Below, one piece after another: positions 1 through 9,613 of a DNA stretch of 64,000 nt (positions within the stretch are counted from its first letter, which is position 1; every line of letters starts with the position of its first letter). Position numbers and translations under genes: made by a program. Source of the DNA: Saprospiraceae bacterium (GTDB taxonomy: Bacteria; Bacteroidota; Bacteroidia; Chitinophagales; Saprospiraceae); assembly GCA_021604865.1 (NCBI GenBank), contig BQJU01000007.1, forward strand, positions 1-64,000, given 5' to 3'. The notes beneath the pieces were generated by a model. That model saw only the letters and a list, made by a program, of their open reading frames with translations. It ran no database searches and was not told the DNA's origin.

Positions 1-387
1 GTGTTTGATAACAGCAAAAGCAATAGATAAAGATTGGACCTATGCTAGTCAAGGCTTTTGTTTGATTTTTGGAGGTAGGTTTAAGATTTGGGGCATTAAA
101 TAATCTTTCGTCCATTTTTTCCACGACGAAAAAACGGACCAAAAAAGTCGCTCGGCTGGAGGATTGACCTAAAAAAAGCGGCACAGTTCGGGTGGAAGAA
201 ATAAACTCGCTTTTTTGGTTTGTGATAACCTGATCTTTTTTGATTGTTGGTCTTTTGGTTTTCTTGCTTATTCCTTGTTTTAGCTCAAGCAGTATTTCTT
301 CTTGAGCAGTACGGTTACCGCTTTTTTCTTAAGGGCCAATGCTCCTAGGCTTTTACCCAGGCCCTGCGAGCTTACTTTTTTTATAGC
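1..387. other. Non-coding stretch with small hairpins
   Basis: I see no open reading frame with protein-like content here. Two small inverted repeats are visible: arms 110-121 and 128-139 (11 of 12 bases pair, built on GTCC and a run of T/A) and a 7-bp pair at 283-289/301-307. These may be ends of transcripts entering from outside the window. Nothing identifies an insertion sequence. Confidence 0.4.
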
Positions 388-428
388 ACAAACCCCAGCC
401 TCAAATGTAGATTTAGACTGGGGTTTGT
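388..428. terminator. Perfect 11-bp inverted repeat, possible bidirectional terminator
   Basis: Arms at 388-398 and 418-428 pair perfectly over 11 bp around a 19-nt loop. The stem contains a CCCC/GGGG core. A run of T lies to the left (around 375-382) and a run of A to the right (434-440). It lies beyond the tRNA terminator and probably separates two transcription units that converge here. The terminator role is inferred from shape only. Confidence 0.45.
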
Positions 429-433
429 ATCAT

Positions 434-458
434 AAAAAAAGGCCACCAATTGGTGGCC
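434..458 (-). terminator. Intrinsic terminator of the tRNA-Ser gene
   Basis: A perfect 9-bp palindromic stem (GGCCACCAA/TTGGTGGCC, 441-458) is followed on the minus strand by seven T (A run at 434-440). It starts 16 nt downstream of the tRNA 3' end on the same strand. The layout is that of a classical rho-independent terminator. Confidence 0.75.
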
Positions 459-473
459 TTCATTAAAAGCTTG

Positions 474-561
474 CGGAGGAGGAGGGATTCGAACCCCCGG
501 TACCCGTTAAGGTACGTCGGTTTTCAAGACCGGTGCATTAAACCAGCTCTGCCACTCCTCC
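474..561 (-). tRNA. tRNA-Ser (anticodon UGA)
   Basis: Read on the minus strand, a 7-bp acceptor stem GGAGGAG (555-561) pairs with CUCCUCC (475-481), with G474 as discriminator. The anticodon arm ACCGGUCUUGAAAACCGA gives anticodon UGA, which reads UCA serine codons. The T arm has the GGUUCGAAUCC signature. The extended variable arm expected of a serine tRNA (GUACCUUAACGGGUAC) is present, and the total of 88 nt fits class II. The CCA end is not encoded. Promoter-like and terminator signals flank it, so it is probably transcribed alone. Confidence 0.95.
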
Positions 562-1696
562 GTTAAGAGCCCTTCCTTTTTTTGGCGAGGCAAAGGTAAA
601 ATAGCTTTCTGAAAAAGAAAACCTTTTGGCAAGAAAATTAATTCACTTTTTAAAGTATTTATTTTCCTGGCCATTTCAAATGGGAATTTCAGGCATTTTA
701 TCTAAAAGTATTTGCAAAAAAAGGAAACATTTTCTCTATACCTTCGTAATCATTGTTTGGACCTCTGTATAAGAGGCCAGTGACAAATCAAACAAGGCTT
801 TTGCCACCTACCTCAGATGGAGCAAATTTTACGAAAATGAAATCATATATTGGCATTTGCAAAATATAGGCCAATTATTTATACCTTCATTGACAAATCA
901 GTATATTTGCTGTAACTTGCACCTTTAAATCATATATCTCCCCCTTCCCCTTTCGATAAACACAGGCCAAAACAGACCTGTAATTAAATGATTCGTACGA
1001 CCTACGGACTAAGAATTTGTAGAACCCCAGAATAAAAGAACTGTGTAGAAAGTGTTATTACATATAAAACTTATCCTATGTATTGGTGTGGATTTCCAAA
1101 TCATTGCATAAGCACTTCTTCCCCTCACAGTTTAGGAATAGGCTATTCTCCCCCCCGCCTTAGTCTGTTCCACCGCATTCGGGTAAATACTAATTCTGCT
1201 TGAGTTCGGATAAATAAAAATTTTGAACAAAAACTAACGACTAAAAATGCTGAGCCAACAGGCACACTCATCCCAATTTTATGAATGCAAAACCAAGGGT
1301 TTTGCTATTGTCAATGGACTTTTTATCTTTTCATTTTCCATAGATAAGTCGGGTGATTGTGTACTAAGAACTCAAAGGAGCTATTAGTCGCTTTTGGTTA
1401 CCACAAGGTACCAAATATAACGTTGAGGAATAGCTTTGTCTAGCCTCTAATTACGGTAGTAACAATTGATTAAAATACATCTTTTGCCGGGGGAGAAACC
1501 GGTAAATATAGATGAAGAACATTCAAAAAAAAATCACTCAATTTTTTAAGATTAAGCCCTTGCGACTTATCAAAGGCGAAGCCCTATGTTGTCTGTTTTT
1601 CGTTGGTTATCTGACCGCCATTAAATTTCCTGGTTTATTAAAAATGGCCATTTCAAAGCAACCTTTTATTGATTCCCAAACTCTTATCTTTTTACC
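562..1696. other. Long non-coding region upstream of the polysaccharide locus
   Basis: About 1.1 kb without a convincing gene. Exact -7-like octamers TATATTTG (902-909) and TAGCTTTG (1431-1438) occur on the + strand, but neither has a good -33 box. A 10-bp direct repeat (TGACAAATCA, 781-790 and 891-900) and an 11-bp repeat (AAATCATATAT, near 840 and 927) are visible. It probably contains the promoter and a long leader for the capsule/EPS operon starting at 1697. Confidence 0.4.
591..621 (-). promoter_or_regulatory. Putative Bacteroidota promoter for tRNA-Ser
   Basis: On the minus strand TACCTTTG (591-598) matches the -7 consensus TAnnTTTG exactly. The -33 element at the expected distance is only TTTT/GTTT rather than TTTG. 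Transcription would begin about 20-25 nt before the tRNA 5' end at 561, a sensible leader length. Confidence 0.45.
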
Positions 1697-2497
1697 ATGA
1701 ACCGAATAAAATTAAATCCCATACATTTTATGCCTTATTTGGCACTCTTATTCCTCATTGCTTTTCTGAGCAGTTGTGGGAGTGTGAAACACGAAGAGAT
1801 GCTGATGCTCCAGGAGGTAAAAAATGAGATTAACCCTATTGAGAATCAATCCGTTCTAAAAATACGGACAGATGACATTTTGAGTATACAGGTAGCCAGT
1901 CGCAATCCGGCTACCGTCGTTGCATTTCAACAGAAAAAAGAAAATACCGCAGCCTCTGGTGAAAATGCACTGGGTCTTCAGGATGGATACCGGATTGACG
2001 AAGAAGGCAATATCTATCTGCCTTTTTTGGGGCAGGTACAAGCTGCAGGTAAAACGCTTTTGACGCTCCGGGAAGAAATAACTGAGCGACTGATGGAATT
2101 CATCCCGGATGTTTCTGTTCAAGTCCGCTTCCTCAACTTCAGGGTTACCTTGCTTGGAGAGGTTTTTCGTCCTAACACCTATATTATTCCTAACGAACGG
2201 CTGACTATTTTGGAAGCAATCGGGATGGCTGGAGACTTTACGCCTTATGCCTCCAGAAAATCCGTATTGGTGATTCGTGAAAGAAACGAAGTGAGGGAAC
2301 TGGCAAGAATCAATACCCAGGATAAATCGCTCTTCACTTCGCCATATTTCTACCTCAGTCCTAACGATATCGTTTATGTCGAACCCTTGAAAGCCAAACA
2401 ATATGCCACTCAGGGGGACTTTTTTCAACGATACTCCTATTTGATTATTCCAATAATTACATCATTCATTGTGGTGTTAGGGCAGAACTTAAAATAA
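1697..2497 (+). CDS. Polysaccharide export outer-membrane lipoprotein (Wza/BexD-like)
   Basis: 266 aa. Export channel or adaptor component for a secreted polysaccharide. The N-terminus is a lipoprotein signal with lipobox LSSC (Cys27). Residues about 50-150 carry the polysaccharide-export pattern with ILSIQVASRNP and the segment around YRIDEEGNIYLPFLGQV. An SLBB-like segment follows (VTLLGEVFRPNTYIIPNE). The last 20 residues are a hydrophobic helix, as in Wza-type proteins that end in a membrane-crossing helix. The stop is 30 bp before the Wzc-like gene, the usual partner. It is the first gene of the locus. Family assignment is firm; the substrate is unknown. Confidence 0.9.
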   Translation: MNRIKLNPIHFMPYLALLFLIAFLSSCGSVKHEEMLMLQEVKNEINPIENQSVLKIRTDDILSIQVASRNPATVVAFQQKKENTAASGENALGLQDGYRIDEEGNIYLPFLGQVQAAGKTLLTLREEITERLMEFIPDVSVQVRFLNFRVTLLGEVFRPNTYIIPNERLTILEAIGMAGDFTPYASRKSVLVIRERNEVRELARINTQDKSLFTSPYFYLSPNDIVYVEPLKAKQYATQGDFFQRYSYLIIPIITSFIVVLGQNLK

Positions 2498-2527
2498 CGT
2501 ACCAAATAAATAATAAAACGTTCCCCC

Positions 2528-4843
2528 ATGAAAGAGGACCAATTAGATATCAAAGTTTTATTCAACAAAGCCTTCTCCTACTGGTATTTGTTTATCATTT
2601 TTCTTGGACTCATGCTGGCAGGTGCCTACTATTATTTGCGGGTAACACCTTCCACATACGAGGCTGAAGCGCTGCTACTCATTCGGGATGAAAAGGAGTC
2701 GAGTGCTCCTTTAGAGGAACTCATCTTTAAGGAATTAGGCCTTAACGGTGAAAAGAAAAATCTCCTGGACGAGACGATGATTCTGCGATCAACTCCATTG
2801 ATGGAGCAGGTAGTTGAGAATCTGGAATTGCAGTACCAATATATCAATCAAGGCCGAATCAAACATACGGAGATGTACGAACATTCTTCCGTGAAAGTAC
2901 TCAACTGGGAACCCAAGCCTGGATATGGGGGTTTATCTGTGATTTTACATCCTGAAGAAGATGGTAAATTTTCCCTGGAAATCAACAAAAAAGACCATGA
3001 AGACCTCGATCTTCCCGTAACAGAATTTAGCGGAGAATTTGGGAAGGAACTTGATTTACCTCTTGGAAAATTGACTTTGACCCGTTCTGATTGGGGCGTG
3101 GTGAATTATCCCATTGCCGTTGTCATCTCCACGATTAAAGAAAGGGCTAAAGGGCTGTCTGATGCACTTGAAGTAGAACTGATTGGTGAAAAATCCAGCA
3201 CCCTTAAGTTGAAAATTAAAGATAACGTTGCCAAAAGGGCCGAAGACCTTCTGATGGAGCTCATGAAAATGTATGATCAGAGAACGCTTGAAAAGAAAAA
3301 TAAGATTTTTGAAAATAGCATCAGTCTTATCAATGAACGCATAAACCTGATTACAGAAGAGCTGTCTTCCGCTGAAAAGGATGTAGAAAGTTACAAGCGA
3401 CAGTTTAACATGATGGAACTCAGTTCCGAGGGCAACCTACTGATGAAAGAGTTATCTGATTACAATAAAGAAATTTCTTCTACCGAGGTTCAGTTGGAAA
3501 TACTGGGTTCCGTCGAAGATTTTCTGTTCAGAAATCGGGAACAATTCGAGTTCGTTCCTACCAACCTCAGTTTGTCCAACCTGACACTTACCAATCAATT
3601 GACCAGCTTCAACCAGCTCTTAAGTCAGCGGGAAAAGTTGAGGAGTGACCTTGGGCCTTCACACCCTGATTTATTGCTGACCGAAAAACAAATTCAAAAC
3701 CTCCGAAATACGATTATTGATAATATACGTTCCATGAAAAGGGACCTGCAGGTCAAAACAGGTGCCAATAAATCCTTACGCGCCAACTTGGAAGGACGCA
3801 TGCACAGCCTGCCCCGACGTGAGCGCGAACTCATCGAAATCGAACGCAGAAAGGATATCAAGGAGAACCTTTATCTCTATTTACTACAAAAAAGAGAGGA
3901 ATCAGTCATCTCCATGGCTGTAACAGTCAACAATAGTACCATCGTAGAACCTGCACAGGCCTGGAAGCCAATCAGCCCGAAAAGAATGCAAATCTGGTTT
4001 ATTGCTATGTTCCTTGGATTTGCTTTTCCGGCTGCTATTATCCTATTCCTGGAATTCCTTAATGACAAAGTTCAATCAGCGGAAGAAATTGAAATGCTGA
4101 CCTCTGTTCCGGTTGTTGGTATCATTGCTTCAGGCGATAAATCCAAACAGCTTGTCTCCCAGGAAAACACGCAAACGGTGGAGGCGGAAATGTTTCGGTT
4201 ATTACGAGCCAATCTGGCTTATATTACACCCGAAAAGGATTTGAAAACCATTCTCATCACCTCCAGCGTGGCATCTGAAGGTAAATCATACATTGCACTA
4301 AACCTGGCTGTTACACAAGCGCTTACCGGTAAAAAAGTGTTGATTATGGAGCTTGATCTGCGCAAACCTAAACAAGCAGAATACACCAAAAGTGAACAGC
4401 CGGCCAAGGGTATTGCCAATTACCTGATTCAACCTTCCATGCGAGCTGATCAGATCATTCGAAATAGTGGTGTACATCCAAACTTGGACATCATCAATTG
4501 TGGTCCCAAACCACCTAATCCCAGTGAGTTAATTCTATCGCCTCGCCTGCGGGTTTTGATGGATGAATTGCGTGAACAGTACGATTTCATTATCATGGAT
4601 GCACCACCGGTAGGATTAGTAGCCGATGCCCTTCAAATGAAGGATATGGCAGAAGCCACCATGTTCATCGTTCGTTCCGGCTTTACTCGCAAGAAACAAT
4701 TGCGCATCGTTAAAGAAATTTCCGAAAAGAAAAAGTTGCCTAAACCTTTCATCGTGTTGAACGACCTCAACTTGAAGAAAAGTTATGCCAATAGTTACGC
4801 TTACAGCGGCAACAGCAGCTACTATGAGAAGGTAAAATCTTAA
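2528..4843 (+). CDS. Wzc-like chain-length determinant / tyrosine autokinase
   Basis: 771 aa. Inner-membrane co-polymerase that sets chain length and, with the outer-membrane export protein, drives polysaccharide export. Residues about 20-40 and 485-510 are the two membrane helices of a Wzz domain, with a long periplasmic coiled region between them. The C-terminal BY-kinase domain shows a Walker A motif TSSVASEGKS (578-587), a Walker A' stretch VLIMELDLRKPK and a Walker B stretch FIIMDAPP (Asp691). The extreme C-terminus has a tyrosine cluster (YANSYAYSGNSSYY), the expected autophosphorylation site. The stop is immediately followed by the ATG of the flippase gene. Kinase and co-polymerase are fused in one chain, as usual in Gram-negative bacteria. 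Confidence 0.93.
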   Translation: MKEDQLDIKVLFNKAFSYWYLFIIFLGLMLAGAYYYLRVTPSTYEAEALLLIRDEKESSAPLEELIFKELGLNGEKKNLLDETMILRSTPLMEQVVENLELQYQYINQGRIKHTEMYEHSSVKVLNWEPKPGYGGLSVILHPEEDGKFSLEINKKDHEDLDLPVTEFSGEFGKELDLPLGKLTLTRSDWGVVNYPIAVVISTIKERAKGLSDALEVELIGEKSSTLKLKIKDNVAKRAEDLLMELMKMYDQRTLEKKNKIFENSISLINERINLITEELSSAEKDVESYKRQFNMMELSSEGNLLMKELSDYNKEISSTEVQLEILGSVEDFLFRNREQFEFVPTNLSLSNLTLTNQLTSFNQLLSQREKLRSDLGPSHPDLLLTEKQIQNLRNTIIDNIRSMKRDLQVKTGANKSLRANLEGRMHSLPRRERELIEIERRKDIKENLYLYLLQKREESVISMAVTVNNSTIVEPAQAWKPISPKRMQIWFIAMFLGFAFPAAIILFLEFLNDKVQSAEEIEMLTSVPVVGIIASGDKSKQLVSQENTQTVEAEMFRLLRANLAYITPEKDLKTILITSSVASEGKSYIALNLAVTQALTGKKVLIMELDLRKPKQAEYTKSEQPAKGIANYLIQPSMRADQIIRNSGVHPNLDIINCGPKPPNPSELILSPRLRVLMDELREQYDFIIMDAPPVGLVADALQMKDMAEATMFIVRSGFTRKKQLRIVKEISEKKKLPKPFIVLNDLNLKKSYANSYAYSGNSSYYEKVKS

Positions 4844-6310
4844 ATGGCCGGATCACTAAGGGATAAATCGCTGACTGCGTTTTTCTGGCTCATTCTCGAT
4901 AAGTTAGGCGGCAGCAGCATCAATTTTATTGTAACCATTGTTCTGGCCTGGCTGTTGACCCCTAAGGATTTTGGGTTGGTAGCCATGGTCATGGTTTTCT
5001 TTGAAATTTCTTCGACGTTTATCCAGAGTGGATTTGCCTTCGCACTAATTAGGGAAAAGACCATTTCCGAAATTGACAAATCGACTACTTTTGTCTTTAA
5101 TTTTGTCACGGCGGTCCTTTTTTATCTGTTGCTATTTTTCTGTGCACCGGCCATTGCCCGCTTTTTCAACCAGGATATACTGACCGCGATTATCCGAATC
5201 ATGGGTTTGAATTTGATCGTAGAATCATTTGCGATCATCCAGCATGCTGTATTGACCCAACGAATTGACTTTAAAACCCAAACCAAAGTCCGTTTTCTGG
5301 CGGTTGTTATTTCCGGCGTTTCAGCGCTTATATTAGCCTATTTCGGTTATGGCGTTTGGAGTTTGGTAGGCAGGATTGGCATAATGACCTTGATGAGTAC
5401 GATCTTTCTTTGGGTCGTCAATCCCTGGAAATTTTCCTTAAAATTTAGTCGTCAGTCCTTTCTCAAGCTTTTTGGCTTCGGATCAAAGTTATTAGCAGAA
5501 TCTATTATTGATAAGGCATTCCGCCATGCCTTGCAGGTGGCCATTGGTAAAGTTTATTCGGCAGAAACACTCGGCTTTTTTACCCAGTCCAATAATTTCT
5601 GCAATATGCTGGCCAATAATTTCCAGCAGGCAATCCAAAAAGTAACCTACCCGGTGCTGGCCAAACTGCAGGACAACCGGAAGAAGCTCAAGGAAGGTTA
5701 CCGACAGATTATCATTATGAGTTCTTTTGCCATTATTCCTCTAATGGTCATCATGGGTGTACTGGCAGAGCCATTAATGTTGACGTTTGTTGGCGAAAAG
5801 TGGCTTAAATCAGTTCCCTTTCTTCAACTACTCGTTATTGCAGGCATTACCTACCATTTTAATTCCATAAACCTGGATTTATTGCTTGTATTAGGTCGGG
5901 TGGATTTGTGTCTTAGACTGGAAGTTATCAAAAAAGTAATTGCTGCCCTTACTATGTTCTTAGGCTACAAATTGTATGACTTATACGGTTTGGTTATGGG
6001 TCAGGTTATATCAAATTATATTGCCTTGTTGATCAATACCTATTATTCCGATAAATTTCTCGATTATCCTTTATTGGAACAAATCAGGGACATATTACCC
6101 ACCATTGTGTTCAGCGCAGTAATGGGTAGCCTCATCTTCATCTTTTTGTATTATGTTCCTCTCCCCAATTCTGTAATTTTATTTGTCGGCTCGGGCCTTG
6201 GACTAATGGCGTATATGCTTATGCATTATTTGGCCGATACTAAAGAGATTGCCCTCTTGCGGGAATATATCATTCCCAAAACCATCAAGTTTATCACTAA
6301 TAAAGCGTAA
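4844..6310 (+). CDS. Lipid-linked oligosaccharide flippase (Wzx, MOP superfamily)
   Basis: 488 aa, hydrophobic throughout with about 12-14 predicted helices. The N-terminus (SLRDKSLTAFFWLILDKLGGSS) and the segment LLTPKDFGLVAMVMVF are typical of the WzxC/PST branch of polysaccharide transporters. It would flip undecaprenyl-linked repeat units to the periplasm for the polymerase encoded at 10663. The ATG directly abuts the preceding stop codon, so it is translationally linked to the Wzc-like gene. Family assignment is secure, substrate unknown. Confidence 0.9.
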   Translation: MAGSLRDKSLTAFFWLILDKLGGSSINFIVTIVLAWLLTPKDFGLVAMVMVFFEISSTFIQSGFAFALIREKTISEIDKSTTFVFNFVTAVLFYLLLFFCAPAIARFFNQDILTAIIRIMGLNLIVESFAIIQHAVLTQRIDFKTQTKVRFLAVVISGVSALILAYFGYGVWSLVGRIGIMTLMSTIFLWVVNPWKFSLKFSRQSFLKLFGFGSKLLAESIIDKAFRHALQVAIGKVYSAETLGFFTQSNNFCNMLANNFQQAIQKVTYPVLAKLQDNRKKLKEGYRQIIIMSSFAIIPLMVIMGVLAEPLMLTFVGEKWLKSVPFLQLLVIAGITYHFNSINLDLLLVLGRVDLCLRLEVIKKVIAALTMFLGYKLYDLYGLVMGQVISNYIALLINTYYSDKFLDYPLLEQIRDILPTIVFSAVMGSLIFIFLYYVPLPNSVILFVGSGLGLMAYMLMHYLADTKEIALLREYIIPKTIKFITNKA

Positions 6311-6313
6311 AAA

Positions 6314-7468
6314 ATGTCTAAAGTAGCACTCATTACCGGCATTACCGGGCAGGATGGCTCCTATCTTGCTGATTTCCTATTACAAAGAGGATATACGGTT
6401 TGGGGTATGAAGCGAAGAAGTTCTTCGTTTAATACCGCTCGCATCGATGAATTATTTGCGAATGACCGCCAGGAAGGAAACCCCAGATTTTTCTATTTCT
6501 ATGGCGATCTGACCGATTCCAGCAATATTATCAGATATATCCAGGAAATTCAACCTGATGAAATTTACAACCTCGCGGCCATGTCGCATGTAAAAGTGAG
6601 TTTTGATACACCTGAATATACCGGCAATGTAGACGGACTCGGCACTCTACGTATCCTGGAGGCCGTTCGTATCCTGGGTCTTACGGAAAAAACCAAAATA
6701 TATCAGGCTTCTACATCCGAATTGTTTGGTATGGTACAGGAAGTCCCTCAAACAGAGAAGACACCATTTTATCCACGTAGCCCTTATGGTGTGGCCAAAT
6801 TATATGCCTACTGGATGACGGTAAACTATCGGGAAGCCTACAATATGTTTGCCTGTAATGGCATCCTTTTCAACCACGAATCACCGGTACGCGGTGAAAC
6901 CTTCGTGACCCGAAAAATCACACGGGCGGTTGCCAATATTTCGCTGGGATTCCAGAAAGTACTTTCACTGGGAAATCTTGATGCAAAACGCGACTGGGGG
7001 CATGCCAAGGATTTTGTAGAAGTTATGTACCTCATGTTGCAACAAGAAACACCGGAGGATTTTGTTATCGCCACGGGTAAAACCACCTCAGTGCGAGATT
7101 TTGTTCGCAAAGCATTCGCTGAAGTAGGAATTACCATCGAATTTAAAGGAAGTGGGGTTAAGGAAATAGGTGTCATTGGTGATATTGATCGTGCTCTTTA
7201 TGAGCGACTTGCTGAAAAAAGCCCGGATCATTTGAAAAAAGGACAGGAAATTATCCTGGTTGATCCATTTTATTTTCGCCCTACAGAGGTTGACCTTCTG
7301 ATTGGTGATGCCTCCAAAGCCAAAGCCAAATTAGGATGGGAACCTCGTCATACCCTTGACCAGCTCATTGCCGAAATGGTAGAGAGTGACCTTCAGCGTG
7401 TAAAACGGGATCACTACCTGAAGAGAGGTGGTTTTGTTATTTCAAAATTTGTCGAAGACGTATTATAA
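6314..7468 (+). CDS. gmd: GDP-mannose 4,6-dehydratase
   Basis: 384 aa. Converts GDP-D-mannose to GDP-4-keto-6-deoxy-D-mannose. Short-chain dehydrogenase fold with the NAD(P) glycine motif [10 protein letters not shown] (9-18), catalytic Thr133/Ser134-Glu135 (ASTSELFG) and the Tyr158-x3-Lys162 pair ([12 protein letters not shown]). The segment [15 protein letters not shown] is diagnostic of Gmd. Length and ends match the family. The last base of its stop codon is the first base of the next ATG. The product is the branch point for the Fcl-like enzyme at 7468 and the aminotransferase at 8411. Confidence 0.95.
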   Translation: MSKVALITGITGQDGSYLADFLLQRGYTVWGMKRRSSSFNTARIDELFANDRQEGNPRFFYFYGDLTDSSNIIRYIQEIQPDEIYNLAAMSHVKVSFDTPEYTGNVDGLGTLRILEAVRILGLTEKTKIYQASTSELFGMVQEVPQTEKTPFYPRSPYGVAKLYAYWMTVNYREAYNMFACNGILFNHESPVRGETFVTRKITRAVANISLGFQKVLSLGNLDAKRDWGHAKDFVEVMYLMLQQETPEDFVIATGKTTSVRDFVRKAFAEVGITIEFKGSGVKEIGVIGDIDRALYERLAEKSPDHLKKGQEIILVDPFYFRPTEVDLLIGDASKAKAKLGWEPRHTLDQLIAEMVESDLQRVKRDHYLKRGGFVISKFVEDVL

Positions 7469-8382
7469 TGAAAATAGCTATTACCGGTGCGACCGGATTT
7501 TTAGGTAAGCGAACCGTCAAAAAGCTCCGTGATAGGGGTATCAATCCTGTATTGACTTCCCTGAGCATGGGGGTAGACCTCAGAGATTACCAGCAAACGC
7601 TTGATTTCTTCCAATCGGAAAAACCAGAAGTGTTGTTGAATTGTGCCTCATTTGTAGGGGGCATACAGTTCGGTTATAAATATCCGGCTGATTTGTTTGA
7701 AAACAATCTCCTGATGAATGTGAACCTGCTAAAGGCAGCCAGAGAATCAGGTATAAAACGTATTGTTAACCCGATTTCCAATTGCGTTTATCCAGCCAAA
7801 GCCACACTCTTTAAAGAGGAAGAAATTTGGGATGGTCCGATGCATGATTCTGTCATGGTTTATGGGTTTGTTCGCAAAGCTTTTTGGGTAGGTTCCTGGG
7901 CCAATCAACGACAACACGGATTGGATGTTATCAATATTGTCTTATCCAATATGTATGGCCCTGAAGATCACTTTGAGGAGGAGCGCTCGCATGCCTTAGG
8001 CGCACTTATCATGAAATTTGTAGAAGCAAAAAGGAGTAATGCCCCTTTTGTTAATGTTTGGGGATCAGGCAAACCAGTCAGAGAATGGTTGCATGTAGAT
8101 GATGGCGCAGAAGCCATGATCCGCAGTATTGACCTTCCAGCTACTACGGACTTTATCAATATCGGAATGGCTTCCGGAATTTCGGTCCTTGATATGTGCA
8201 AACTGATCAAAGAACTCACTGGCTATCAGGGAGAACTCAAACTTGATCTCAGTAAACCCGACGGTGCAGCCTATAAAACGGTCGACGGCAGTAAAGGGGC
8301 CGAATTATTAGGCTGGCAACCCCAGGTACCCTTTCGGGAAGGCGTAGCAGAAGCTATAAAATGGTACGAAGCACATCACTAG
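7468..8382 (+). CDS. GDP-L-fucose synthase-like epimerase/reductase
   Basis: 304 aa, extended SDR. Best match by eye is Fcl/WcaG, which epimerises and reduces GDP-4-keto-6-deoxymannose. Visible are the nucleotide motif GATGFLG (7-13), the active-site strand ISNCVYP with Ser104 and Cys106, and His175 in SHALGAL. These correspond to Ser107, Cys109 and His179 of E. coli Fcl. The Tyr-x3-Lys signature is altered: Tyr132 is followed at +4 by Arg136, with Lys only at +5 (VYGFVRKAF). The gene follows gmd with a 1-bp overlap, which supports action on the Gmd product. It could instead make another 6-deoxyhexose. Confidence 0.8.
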   Translation: MKIAITGATGFLGKRTVKKLRDRGINPVLTSLSMGVDLRDYQQTLDFFQSEKPEVLLNCASFVGGIQFGYKYPADLFENNLLMNVNLLKAARESGIKRIVNPISNCVYPAKATLFKEEEIWDGPMHDSVMVYGFVRKAFWVGSWANQRQHGLDVINIVLSNMYGPEDHFEEERSHALGALIMKFVEAKRSNAPFVNVWGSGKPVREWLHVDDGAEAMIRSIDLPATTDFINIGMASGISVLDMCKLIKELTGYQGELKLDLSKPDGAAYKTVDGSKGAELLGWQPQVPFREGVAEAIKWYEAHH

Positions 8383-8410
8383 AGTTGTTTTCTCAATAAA
8401 ACCAAAAATA

Positions 8411-9601
8411 ATGTCAACAATAACTACAGATCGCCCCAATTTGGCTATCAATGGTGGCAAACCGGTTCAGGAGGAGTCTATCTTAATCCTCAAACCGATG
8501 ATTACCGAAGAAGATATACAAGCTGTTAGCAATGCCCTTCGTTCCACCTTTGTGAGTGGTGATGGCCCTGCCTGCCGGGAATTTGAAAAAAATCTGGCGG
8601 CTTACCTGGGGGTAAAACATGCGCTGTTTCTCAATTCCTGTACCACTGCCCTGGATCTCGCCTTTATGGTTAAAGATTTCCCACATGGCAGCGAGGTCAT
8701 TGTGCCCAATTTCACGTATACAAGTACGGCACTTGGGCCAGTATTGAATAACCTAAAAATTGTATTGGCCGATGTATATCCCGACAACGGGAACCTGGAT
8801 GTTCAAAAACTGGAATCCTATATTACGGAAAAAACAGTGGCCATTTGTCCCGTAGATTATGCCGGCAATCCACCGGAAATGGACGAGATCAACGCCATTG
8901 CCAATAAACATGGCCTATATGTGGTGCAGGATACAGCCCAATCTATTGGTTCTAAGTACAAAGGACAATATACCGGCAACCAGGCTGATGTTAGTACCTT
9001 TTCTTTTCATGGGACTAAAAACCTGACTACCGGAGAAGGTGGAGCACTGGTCACTAATGATGATGAAATAGCCAATCGCATCAAAATTATGCGGGAAAAA
9101 GGAACGGATAAATATTCTTTCCTAACCGATAATCAAACACGAGGCTATTACGAATATGTTGATAAAGGCAATAGTTTTGTTCAGTCCAATATCAATGGAG
9201 CGCTCGGAATTACCCAATTGGCCAGGCTAGATGAAATGAACAACAAACGCCGGGAAATAGCAGAATATTACCTATCAGAATTAAGCGGTATCAAGGGCCT
9301 CGATTTTATAAAAATTAAGGAAGGTGTTGAATCCAATTGGCACCTGTTTGGCATGTTGGTTCCACCTGATCAAAAGTACTGGATTTTGGATGCACTGCGG
9401 GCGGAAGGCATACACTGTAACGTACATTACACCCCTTTACATCGCAATAAATATTATCAAGACCTGGGTACAGATAAGGATTTCCCTGGTTCTATGGCGT
9501 TTTTCAACCGTTTATTACGCCTGCCCATTTACCCTACTTTGACGATTTCCGAAAGGGAAAAGGTAGTAGAGGCTGTACAAAAAGTTTTTGCTCAAATTTA
9601 G
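8411..9601 (+). CDS. DegT/DnrJ/EryC1-family sugar aminotransferase (perosamine-synthetase-like)
   Basis: 396 aa, PLP-dependent fold type I. The PLP lysine is Lys203 in SFHGTKNLTTGEGG, and Asp174 (VVQDTAQS) binds the pyridine nitrogen. Lysine is retained, so it is a true aminotransferase rather than a ColD-type dehydratase, which has His at that position. Placed after gmd and the Fcl-like gene, the likely substrate is GDP-4-keto-6-deoxymannose, giving GDP-4-amino-4,6-dideoxymannose (perosamine). Together with the formyltransferase near 33.9 kb this suggests an N-formylated sugar. Substrate is inference; other 4- or 3-keto sugars are possible. Confidence 0.82.
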   Translation: MSTITTDRPNLAINGGKPVQEESILILKPMITEEDIQAVSNALRSTFVSGDGPACREFEKNLAAYLGVKHALFLNSCTTALDLAFMVKDFPHGSEVIVPNFTYTSTALGPVLNNLKIVLADVYPDNGNLDVQKLESYITEKTVAICPVDYAGNPPEMDEINAIANKHGLYVVQDTAQSIGSKYKGQYTGNQADVSTFSFHGTKNLTTGEGGALVTNDDEIANRIKIMREKGTDKYSFLTDNQTRGYYEYVDKGNSFVQSNINGALGITQLARLDEMNNKRREIAEYYLSELSGIKGLDFIKIKEGVESNWHLFGMLVPPDQKYWILDALRAEGIHCNVHYTPLHRNKYYQDLGTDKDFPGSMAFFNRLLRLPIYPTLTISEREKVVEAVQKVFAQI

Positions 9602-9613
9602 AATGACTGCAAC

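Noticed and set aside
1512-1700. 62-codon reading frame ending in an ATGA overlap with the export lipoprotein gene
   Set aside because: The overlap looks like translational coupling, but the protein is basic with no signal peptide, domain or family feel, and its composition resembles the surrounding non-coding DNA. It could be a leader peptide, but this is not supported.
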